23,064 nucleotides of DNA from Irineochytrium annulatum. Taxonomy: Eukaryota > Chytridiomycota > Chytridiomycetes > Chytridiales > Chytridiaceae. The position numbers were made by a program, and so were the translations under genes. The stretch is from NCBI GenBank assembly GCA_027600665.1, contig JADGJL010000388.1, forward strand, positions 1 to 23,064, given 5' to 3'. Below, in pieces: positions 1-8,899 of the stretch. How positions within the stretch are numbered: the stretch's first letter is position 1; each line of letters starts with the position of its first letter. The notes under the pieces are model-generated. The model saw nothing but the letters and a program-made list of their open reading frames with translations. It was not told where the DNA came from and searched no databases.

Positions 1-739
1 GGGTAGGTGGCGGGAGGTGGAGTTGGTAGCGAATGTACTTGAAGTTAGAAAGAAACAGGGAGGACTCGTAACCGTGAGGCTCGAAGTGAACGGCCACGTT
101 CTTGGTATTCAGAGCTGCGATTGCGTTATTGAAATGTAAGAGAACTGAATTCCTACAATCGACGAGCTCGTATGCCTTATATGCTGCCGATATATATTCT
201 GTGTCGTATGACTGAGCGAAAGTAGCAACGAGGCCGGGATATCAACACAAACCTTCTGTTGGGGCATTGCATCCTACCCAAAAGCCAACGTCGTGATAAA
301 ATGAATCCTTTCGTTTAGACGTCTAATCATGATTTTGTTTGAGCATTTTCATTCAGAAGCAGAAACGCAACGAAAGAACTCACAAAGATGAACACGTAGG
401 ACCGGTCCGCGCAGAAGGTGCCATATTCAAACTCGGGTATCTGCCTGAGTCTCATCTTCTCCATCACCCATACCTTGACCTCGCCCTGCTTGTGGCCCAG
501 GCCGACAAACGCTACGTCGGCCGACCTCGTCATTTTCTGGTCCTCGACCCCGGTCGTGGCGGTCGCAGTCGGAGCTCGGGCCTGTTCATTCAAGGCATCA
601 ACGGACCCGTGACTCGCGAATCCCACCAAAATCCACTCACGCTGCCATCGACGCTCATGTCGGCCCTGGACGCGGCCAGGGCGCTGAGCCCACCGCCCAA
701 CAGCATGTCGGTAGATTTGAAGGCCGGGAGGAGCGCCAT
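1..739 (-). CDS. Gelsolin/severin-family actin-binding protein, N-terminal part (3' end outside window)
   Basis: Gelsolin repeats bind actin and, in severin/gelsolin, sever or cap filaments in a calcium-dependent way in the cytoplasm. Exons on the minus strand: 739-641, 581-384, 322-253, 198-157 and 114-1 (continuing). The joined product starts MALLPAFKST and carries one gelsolin-type repeat from about residue 68. It shows GEVKVWVMEKM, EFEYGTFCADRSYVFIF, HDVGFWVGCNAPTEEY, SAAYKAYELVD and YESSLFLSNFK, in the order typical of a first gelsolin repeat. Introns are short (59, 61, 54 and 42 nt), all GT..AG. The 42-nt intron (156-115) is a multiple of three and open, so its removal rests on family spacing. 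The last ~30 bases may include another donor (GTACAT). The ATG at 739 is the first in frame; a further upstream exon is possible because TACGTAG lies just before it. Family call is inferred from motifs by eye. Confidence 0.8.
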
Positions 740-1471
740 ACTACGTAGAAATGGAAGGGGAGGGGACGTCCTATGCGTTGTGGACGATACCAATCCACAA
801 CTCTGATTGGGACCGGCCGGTGGCGTGTAGGTTGGCGAGTGGAACACGAGAAAGAGAAAGTGTTCTAATCAGGAAGATAGGTGCAAGCTCCTCGAACTTG
901 TATAAATACAGAACTCCTTGAAGCGTCAAAATGTCAGACCTTCCACCTGAACCGGTTCACAAAAACCACTAAAGCCCGCTGCAGTGCACAGCGGGCGACT
1001 GGGTGTCCCTGGGTCTTCCACCTCAGAACGACCGGCGATAGTAGTGGCTGGTTCGCGACCTTGCCGGAACCACCTCAACGCGTTAGCCCTCAGCCCTAGA
1101 GCTATAGAGGCGGGGTCCCTTTTGGACGCATGGTGAGCTTTACGATGACAGCAACCAGTCACGAGCAAACAGCTCTGGATGTTGCATAACATACTTACAT
1201 CTATCTCTATTTTGCTTGACAGTACAATATGCTTTGTATTTTACGGCTTGTCGGCATGTTACATAAAAAAAAATAAATTCAAGCAATGGTGATTCGAATG
1301 ATATGTAGTACAGCAATTTGTGATCATTGACAAAGAAAATAGCCCCGACGCCTTCGCCAGATTAAAATACATCCAGTCCCTTCATGCTCTATCATCAGCG
1401 ATGCAACAATATAAAATCAGAAATGTGCGGACAAAACTCGCAAAGATAGCCCATTCGATCATTTTTATCAG
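740..1471. other. Intergenic: gelsolin-gene upstream region and ATX1 3' flank
   Basis: No gene could be supported here. It should hold the promoter of the minus-strand gelsolin-like gene and the 3' untranslated region of the ATX1 gene. A TATAAATA string lies at 901-908 on the plus strand, the wrong orientation for the flanking minus-strand genes. An A-rich run lies at 1263-1277. Open frames on both strands are short, lack family resemblance and mostly lack ATG starts. Confidence 0.5.
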
Positions 1472-1848
1472 CTACACGCGCTTGAAAGCCTTCCCAGACG
1501 CTCTCAACGCGTCTACAATAGAGACAAAGATCTTGTTAAGAAAGACATGAGTTAGCACCATGTTGGCCCTCACCTTCAACCTGATCGACGCTAAGCCGAG
1601 AGGTCCTGATCTCGGCTTCCTTAGCACCAAGATCCACATTAAATGCGGCGATTCCATCTGCCGAAGCCAATGCCTTCGTGACCGCCCCCTTGCACTTCTC
1701 GCACGACATTGAGACCTTGAACCGATACACTTGCTAAGCAAGATGTGAAAGCAGTTAGACTCAAAATAGGAACCAGAAGACAGGAGCAGCTTAGCGGACG
1801 CACCTCGTTCGGATGAAACAAGAACTTGTAGAGGTGGGTGACGAACAT
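1472..1848 (-). CDS. ATX1: ATX1/ATOX1-type copper metallochaperone
   Basis: A cytosolic carrier that takes Cu(I) to P-type copper ATPases of the secretory pathway (Ccc2/ATP7 in known systems). Exons: 1848-1804, 1733-1574 and 1512-1472, giving 81 residues. The single heavy-metal-associated domain shows the metal site M24-S-C26-E-K-C29 (family MxCxxC). It is followed by KGAVTKAL, a middle strand FNVDLGAKEAEI, and the C-terminal ALRASGKAFKRV, whose Lys76 sits where family members keep a conserved lysine in loop 5. The second intron (61 nt, GTGAGG..TAG) contains a perfect TGCTAAC branch point. The first (70 nt, GTGCGT..TTAG) contains TCTAAC. The first exon adds MFVTHLYKFLFHPNE, longer than the few residues usual before the first strand, so the start is less certain than the domain. 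An ATGGAA further upstream is an alternative first exon but has a poor donor. RPB2 lies divergently 418 bp away. Confidence 0.87.
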
Positions 1849-2266
1849 GGCGTGTGGATTGCGTGATCCAGTGCGTCAAACAAGCGTAACTTCCATTTTC
1901 AGCGTCTCATTACAACTGGCTTGTTAAGGAAAAGCTGTTTTCCAGTTTCTACCCTGTCGAAGCGGGCATTCCAAACGCCAGAAGTACATCAATATATCAT
2001 GAAGGTGGTGTTGTCCCAGTTATGCGGCGTATTCGCCCTAACCGTCATGTTCCTTGTCAAGTTCGCCTTTCCTTATACGCCATTATGGGTGATCACGCAA
2101 ATGGCACGGCAGTATGCAGTTATTAACGCACTTACAGCAAATGCAAAGACTGCGGGAGGAGTGAAGTGTTGTCAAAGTCTAAATCTCTCACTCCTAGATC
2201 CCTGCGGCCTAAGAGTTGAGCCCCGTCGCACTCCGTTCTGATCCGCGCAACCCGACCCGCCCGAAG
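1849..2266. promoter_or_regulatory. Divergent upstream region between ATX1 and RPB2
   Basis: This 418-bp stretch separates the divergently oriented ATX1 and RPB2 starts, so it must hold both promoters. I see no clear TATA box or known factor site. An ATG at 1999 opens an 81-codon frame ending at 2241, just before the RPB2 ATG, with a hydrophobic start (MKVVLSQLCGVFALTVMFLV). It could be an upstream ORF in a long RPB2 leader but has no recognisable family or supporting signals. Confidence 0.6.
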
Positions 2267-5200
2267 ATGGACGATCTGTTCGGAGGTACTCTATCGTGCG
2301 TGTGGATCGCGTCTGTGTGGTACCACGCTGTGCGCTGTGGAGGGATAGTTAGTAGAAATGGCCGACATTGCGAACGACAGCCTTTCCCTTCTCCGCTCGC
2401 TCTTTGTTAATTGATGTACTTTGTAATTATTAATGCGTTTTCTTTTCCTGAATCGCGTGTTGTCCATTGCTGGAATGAAGACGACGAGGATATCGGAGCC
2501 GGCCAGGCTGAGGATGACGACCTCAACGAGCAGAATGATGACCTCATGAACGGCTCCGGGGTCCCGGAGGACGGCTACGGCTACGGTGGGATGGCCACCG
2601 GCGATGGTGTGGGGGGCGGCGGTGGTTTGGGCTCAGATGGGGAGGAGGAGGAGGAGGAGGAGCGGTTGGAAGATCCGATGGACGACGAGGAGGTGGACGT
2701 GTTGTCGCAGGAGGACTGTTGGGCTGTCATCACGTCGTTCTTTGCCGAGAAAGGTCTTGTGCGGCAGCAGCTGGACTCGTTCAACGAGTTTGTCCAGAAC
2801 ACGATGCAGGAGGTCGTGGAGGAGAACGAGTCGCTCGTGCTGGAAACTCAATCGACTCACACCGGGGAGCAGAACGACGTCGCGGTAAAACTTTTGCCCA
2901 TCGTTTTGGTTGAATAGGTCGACGATACTAAATCGTGTGGGAATAACAGAGGCAATACACGGTTCAATTTGGTCAGATTTACGTCTCGAAGCCGACGTTC
3001 CGGGAAAGCGACGGTATCCCCCGGCCAATGTTCCCCCACGAGGCGAGGCTTCGGAATTTGACTTACGCGTCCCCGCTTTACGTTGACGTGACGATGGCGA
3101 CGCGGAGAGCAAAGACGACGGACGCCGAAGTGGAGTGGGAGGATGAAGGACAGGATGTAGAGCCGTCAAAGATGCACATCGGTGATGTCCCTATTATGCT
3201 TCGGTCGGACTTCTGCGCTTTGTCGGAGTTGGGTCAGGATGACTTGCCTAGTGTGTCCGAATGCACGTTTGACCAGGTAAATGTGTTTTCTTGATTGCTT
3301 GCATTCGCTTTAACGGCTTATATAGGGTGGATATTTCATCATCAACGGGTCAGAGAAGGTCTTGATTGCCCAGGAGCGAATGGCCACAAACCAGGTGTAT
3401 GTCTTCGCGAAGGCGCAGCCCGCGACCTACACCTTTTCGGCCGAAATCCGGAGTCAGGCCGAGCGTGGCTCCCGGCTTGCCAGCACGGTCTTTATCAAAA
3501 TGATGCACCCGAAGGGTGAGCGTGGCGGAGGCGCCGGCCAGGTTATTCGAACATCGCTCCCCTACATCAAATCCGACATTCCTATCGGTATCGTCTTCCG
3601 CGCGCTCGGCGTCGTGGCCGATCGTGACATTCTTGAGCACGTCTGCTACGACATGAACGACACGCAGATGCTGGAGCTGCTGAAGCCCTGCATCGAGGAG
3701 TCGTTCGTTATCCAGGACACGGAGGTGGCGCTCGATTTTATTGGAAAGCGTGGGAGCTCCGTCGGTGTGTCGCAGGACAAACGGATTCGGTACGCAAAGG
3801 AAATTTTGCAAAAGGAGATGCTGCCGCATGTAGGGACAAAGGCGCATTTCGAGGGGAGGAAGGCGTACTTCTTCGGGTATATGATTCATCGGTTGCTGTT
3901 GGCGGCTTTGGAGAGGAGAGATTTGGACGATCGAGATCATTTTGGGAAGAAGCGATTGGATCTTGCGGGTGTTTTGATGAGCGGGTTGTTCCGGATGTTG
4001 TTTCGGAGGCTGACGAAGGACATCAGTCGAAATTTGCAGAAGGTACTCGTCATTTCCTTCTTGGTAGCACGTTGGTTAACGATATCTACAGTGCTTGGAA
4101 AACCACCGGAACTTTAACATCAAGACTGCCGTTGATGCGAATATTATTAAGAATGGGTTGAAGTATTCTCTTGCGACTGGTAACTGGGGAGAGCAAACAA
4201 AAGCTATGCAGTCCCGTGCGGGTGTGAGTCAGGTGTTGAATCGTTACACGTTTGCCTCGACACTATCACATCTCCGTCGATTGAACACGCCTATTGGCCG
4301 TGACGGGAAAATCGCGAAACCTCGACAACTTCATAATACTCACTGGGGCATGGTAATCTGTCCAGCCGATATTGTGGTTCTTTTAACGATTGTCAGGTGT
4401 GTCCCGCAGAAACGCCGGAAGGTCAAGCTTGTGGTCTTGTGAAGAACTTGTCGTTGATGGCTGTTATTACTGTCGGATCGCCGACAAAGCCGATCGTTGA
4501 GTTCCTTGAGGAGTGGACGATGGAGAATCTGGAGGAGGTCCACGCTTCATCTATACCCGACTCGACAAAGGTGTTCTTAAACGGTGTTTGGGTCGGCGTT
4601 CACCGAGATCCGGATCAGCTTGTCGTGACGCTTAGGGAGCTTCGGCGATGTGTCGACATCCCGCCGGAAGTTAGCATCGTGCGGGATGTTAAAGAAAAGG
4701 AGCTTCGGCTTTTCACTGATGCCGGCAGGATATGTCGACCGCTATTCATTGTCGACGAGGCGACACAGACGTTGAAGATGGACAAGCAGGTCGTGAGCCG
4801 GATCGCGGGGGCGCCGGATGCGGACGGTATCGAGCAGGAAAAGGTCAGTTCACCTTAGGGTCCACTTTGTATATTTAAAAACGTTTAGATGACCTTTATT
4901 GATCTTCAAGCTGAGGGTATTATTGAGCTCATCGACACGGAGGAGGAGGAGACCGTGATGATTTGCATGACTCCTGCGGATCTCGAGAAAACGCGTCTGC
5001 GGAATAAGGGACTGCCTCCAAAGCGGAACCCGATACCTATGGAGCGGGCGTCCTCCGTACCAATCCATGCGAACAAGTGGACGCACTGTGAGATTCATCC
5101 GAGTATGATTTTGGGGATTTGCGCCAGTATTATCCCATTCCCCGATCATAACCAGGTTTGAAGCATTGTGGAGGAAAGTGATTAACTGTTACTGTCGAAT

Positions 5201-6633
5201 TAGTCTCCGCGTAATTGTTACCAATCAGCTATGGGTAAACAGGCCATGGGTATCTTTGGGACAAACTACCAATTGCGGATGGATACGATGATGAACATTT
5301 TATTCTATCCTCAAAAGCCTCTTGCGGCAACACAGGCGATGCATTACCTGCGTTTCCGAGAACTCCCGGCTGGTCAGAACGCTATTGTTGCGATCGCTTG
5401 TTACTCGGGGTACAATCAGGAGGATTCTTTAATTATGAACCAGTCGTCCATTGACCGCGGCTTGTTCCGGTCGATGTACTTCCGGACATACATGGACACG
5501 GAGAAGAAGGAGGGTTTGCTTAACACGGAGACGTTCGAGAAGCCCACTCGAGAGACGACGATGCGGTTGAAATTAGGCACGTACGAGAAGCTCGACGACG
5601 ACGGTCTGATCGAGCCTGGTATCGCGGTCACCGGTGACGATATCATCATCGGAAAGACGGTGCCTCTCCCGCCCGACACCGAAGAAATGGGTCAGCGGAC
5701 GACGAACCACACGAAGCGCGACGCCTCGACACCGCTGAAGTCGACCGAGAAGGGTATTGTTGACCAGGTTATCCTGACAACGAATCAGGATGGTTACAAG
5801 TTCGCTAAGGTGCGAGTTCGATCCGTCCGTATCCCTCAGATCGGAGATAAATTTGCCTCCCGTCACGGGCAGAAGGGGACGGTCGGGATCACGTACCGGA
5901 TGGAGGACATGCCGTTCACGAAGGACGGCATCGTGCCGGATTTGATAATTAACCCTCACGCCATCCCGTCGCGTATGACCATTGGGCACCTGGTCGAGTG
6001 TCTCCTGGGGAAGGTCGCGACGCTGACGGGCACCGAAGGCGACGCGACGCCGTTTACCGATTTGACGGTCGAGGAGGTTTCGCACCAGCTGAAGAGCTTC
6101 GGGTTCCAGCCGCGAGGGTTCGAGGTCCTTTACAACGGGCACACGGGAAGGAAGCTGAACGCGCAATTGTACTTCGGGCCGACTTACTACCAGCGGTTGA
6201 AGCACATGGTGGATGATAAGATCCACTCGAGGGCGAGAGGTCCCATGCAGATCCTGACGAGGCAACCGGTTGAGGGTCGTTCGCGGGACGGCGGGCTGCG
6301 ATTCGGAGAGATGGAGCGCGTAAGTGACATGTCTCACCTGCTATTTAACTGGAGTCCGTCGACGTAACCTCTTTCCTGCAGGACTGTATGATCTCGCACG
6401 GTGCTGCTCACTTTCTTAAAGAGCGTCTGTTTGATGTCTCGGACGCCTACCGTGTCCACGTATGCGACATATGCGGTCTGATGGCGATTGCGAACTTGAA
6501 GAAGAACCAATTTCAGTGCAAAGGGTGCGCCAACAATACCCAAATCTCGCAAATCCACATTCCTTACGCCTGCAAGCTTTTGTTTCAAGAATTGATGGCG
6601 ATGAATATCGCGCCACGGATGATGGTTAATTGA
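2267..6633 (+). CDS. RPB2: RNA polymerase II second-largest subunit (complete, nine exons)
   Basis: With Rpb1 it forms the active centre of nuclear RNA polymerase II. Exons: 2267-2285, 2481-2884, 2950-3276, 3326-4042, 4092-4352, 4397-4843, 4889-5155, 5204-6319 and 6382-6633; 1269 residues against 1224 in budding yeast. Family blocks are in order: [151 protein letters not shown] (residues 1028-1040) and [20 protein letters not shown]. Glu887-Asp888 correspond to the yeast 836/837 pair near metal B. The C-terminal zinc site is C1214, C1217, C1232 and C1235. The segment before the first block (residues 7-80) is longer than in yeast, acidic and glycine-rich, with a seven-GAG run coding seven Glu. 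Exon 1 is only 19 nt with a 195-nt intron, inferred from phase; the other exons are firm. Confidence 0.97.
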
Positions 6634-7157
6634 AAGTGAGAGGGGTTGCAATGGTGACTCTAGCAGACGTATTTGGCTAATAATTTCATGTATTTTTGTG
6701 TGTTTAAATCGTAAATCAAATTAAATAATAATGGATTTAGAAAGGCGGTGACATGCAGCAAGTAGCCGGAAACCTACGACGAACGCGTTCCAACATCAGA
6801 TCTTACCATCACTCCTCTGGATTACTCTCAGTTCTATCAAGTGGAAACTAGATGAAAAGATGACAAGGATCATCCTTCGTCCGTGCAACTAGACAGAACT
6901 GAGAGTAAATGCCGGAGAGCAGGATTGAAATCCAGCACGACGTCGTTTAGCATCCTTCCCCGTCGTTGACCGTCGTCGACGAAGGCAACAACAGAGACGG
7001 CAGCGGTGAATGAGGTAGCTTGCAGCGGCAAAACGACTCCTTTTATAAAGCGAGTCCCCCCGACGCCAAGGCCAAGGCCGGCCGTAGTATCAATGGAAGG
7101 AGAAGAAAAATTCGGGGGCCGACACTCACCAGTTCGTCAAACTTCCGCCAAGAAGTG
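6634..7157. other. Intergenic: RPB2 3' flank and TMEM115 promoter
   Basis: A 524-bp gap between two plus-strand genes. The first ~100 bases after the RPB2 stop are AT-rich (TTTAAATCGTAAATCAAATTA region), consistent with a 3' end. The middle holds a perfect 14-bp inverted repeat annotated separately. The TMEM115 frame is open upstream of its ATG at 7158 but has no earlier in-frame ATG. Confidence 0.55.
6822..6908. repeat. Perfect 14-bp inverted repeat with 59-bp spacer
   Basis: TTACTCTCAGTTCT at 6822-6835 is the exact reverse complement of AGAACTGAGAGTAA at 6895-6908. The arms enclose 59 bp containing further purine-rich and GATC-containing sequence. It could be the remnant of a small inverted-repeat element or a structured RNA; no flanking target-site duplication is visible and no small-RNA family is recognised. 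Confidence 0.8.
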
Positions 7158-8623
7158 ATGATGAACAGCTTGCGCAACGTTCCGCCGACCACCAAGGGAC
7201 TGGTGTTCCTCACAACCTCCCTGTACGGCCTGGGCCTACTGCTGAGGCTTCTGTACGGCGGTCCCGATGCCGACGGTCACGCAGACGCGGGGGATGAGGA
7301 TGAGCGGTCTCTCAGCTATCACGACATGATGCTGGCCATCATCCCTGGGTCGATATTTTGGAGGCCTTGGACGATCGTGACGGCGGGGTTCTTTGAGTCT
7401 AGCTTGATCTCGGTAGGGAATGCGTGTTTTTGCTGCTTGTTCCGGTGGCTTTGGTCAGCTTGATCAGCAGGCCTTTTGTTGCTTGTGGCCCGCATTCCTT
7501 TGCATTTCTGTTCACGCGGGCTAACCGAAACAATCGTTTATAGTTTATTGTAAACACATTCTCTTTGTTGTTTGCTGGCAAGTATTTTGAGCAAGTGTGG
7601 GGTTCGAGGTGAGCTCGCTTTGGGGTCTCCTCTTTTTCGAGTATTTACGTATTCTCAGGGAATACTTGAAGTTCATCTTCATTGTCAGTGTGGCCAGCGC
7701 GGTTATGACGACGTTATCGATGTACTTCGAGTACGCTGCGACATTAAATGAAGATCGCATGTGAGCCTTTCGTTTTGTTATCAATGAAAAAATACTTCGC
7801 TGCGGTTCCATCTGGTTGTCTAACAATTTTACATAGTTTCAACACGCAAATTAACGGCCTCCTTGGCATCATCGCCGGCTTCCTCGTCGCCTTTAAGCAG
7901 ACCGTACCCGAACACACCTTAACTCTCTTCGGCCTCGTTTCCGTTCGGGTTAAGGTAGGATTTTTCGGGTTGTAGTTAAGATCCTTATATTCTTTCGTCA
8001 GTATGTCCCCTCCGTCCTCATGGCGTCCTCCCTCATCCTCGCCGGCCTCGGTATCTTCCACGTCGGCTACTACCTCATCGTGTCGGGCTCGATTGTCGCG
8101 TGGACGTACATTCGGTTCTACAAGGTTCAAGACGGGATCATGGGCGACCGGAGCGAGGCATTCTCGCTCGCGAGCTTCTTCCCCGAAATCTTACAGTGAG
8201 CTTTTTGCATTCTTTTGAACGGTGGGTGCGGTTTAAACTTAATATTCATGCAGCCCGTTTATCCACCCGGTCTCGAATTCGACCTTTAACCTTATGGTCA
8301 CGTTGAACCTATGCCCCCCACTCGCGAAATCCTCATCCGGCGACCTCGAGATGGGCGGCGGCGGCGTTGGGAAGCCCACACTGAAACCCTTGCCTGGCTC
8401 CGACGTAGCCGACGCCGAAAGACGGCGGGCTATCGCTCTCAGGGCCCTCGACATGAGGCTCTCGACGAGCAACAACCAGGCCGCGACCGCCGCTGGTGGC
8501 GTTTCCATGGCCGGCGCGCCCGGGTCAAATGAGGGCATCATGGCGCCGCTGATGCAGGAGGTGGTTGTCACGGAGAAGGCGGAGGCGCCTGTGATGACCA
8601 TTCCGTCTGTGACGGACGACTGA
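7158..8623 (+). CDS. TMEM115: TMEM115-family (DUF1751) Golgi multi-pass membrane protein
   Basis: Human TMEM115 is a Golgi protein with a rhomboid-like fold implicated in Golgi-to-ER traffic; a yeast relative is YOL107W. Exons: 7158-7412, 7544-7608, 7659-7760, 7837-7954, 8002-8195 and 8254-8623; 367 residues. The order of membrane segments fits: LVFLTTSLYGLGLLLRLLY near residue 16, IIPGSIFWRPWTIVTAGFFE (family block), FAGKYFEQVWGSREYLKFI, INGLLGIIAGFLVAFKQTVP, and VPSVLMASSLILAGLGIFHVG. The diagnostic cytosolic part follows: WTYIRFYK, SEAFSLASFFPEIL, and DAERRRAIALRALDMRL, matching the family's C-terminal DAERRR box. The rhomboid catalytic Ser/His pair is not evident, as expected for this non-protease family. 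Introns have clear signals, e.g. GGGCTAACC before the exon 2 acceptor. It ends 276 bp from the convergent GID5 gene. Confidence 0.93.
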
Positions 8624-8899
8624 TCGACTTGATCGACTTCCTTTTTTGATTGCGTAGAGCTAAAGCGAGGGTTTGGCGCACATATATGTTAATCTATTTT
8701 CAATCAAAACGCGTGTGCTTAGATATTGCCCTTCCAGCACTGCTCTACTTCCTCTATATACATCTTGCCACAAAGATGCTTTTATATTATGTGTGCCATA
8801 GCTTTTTTGTTGATTAACGACAAATACATTAGGATTAATGAAGAGAATTGTGCGAAGGTTGCGAGATGTGCAATAATAATACCTCAAACTTCCCATGCT
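8624..8899. other. Convergent 3' flanks of TMEM115 and GID5
   Basis: These 276 bp hold both 3' ends. A 9-bp duplication GATCGACTT lies just after the TMEM115 stop (about 8624-8641), followed by a T-rich run. AT-rich sequence with no gene follows; paired polyadenylation signals are expected here but no exact AATAAA is obvious. Confidence 0.45.

Noticed and set aside
339..806. 155-codon plus-strand frame over the gelsolin-like gene
   Set aside because: The minus strand shows several gelsolin blocks joined by proper splice sites; the plus frame has no family signal and no ATG start at its beginning.
1045..1065. GGTTCGCGACC resembling a tRNA B box
   Set aside because: It departs from the GGTTCGANNCC consensus and no A box or cloverleaf is found around it.
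881..1192. Open frames on both strands in the gelsolin-ATX1 gap
   Set aside because: Short, no family resemblance, and no splice arrangement linking them convincingly to the neighbouring genes.
5573..6337. 254-codon open frame antisense to RPB2
   Set aside because: It mirrors a long GC-rich conserved exon; its product is Arg/His/Val-rich without family resemblance, typical of a shadow frame.
6822..6908. Box C/D snoRNA bounded by the inverted repeat
   Set aside because: A CTGA is present but lies inside the perfect stem, and no proper RTGATGA box C is seen.
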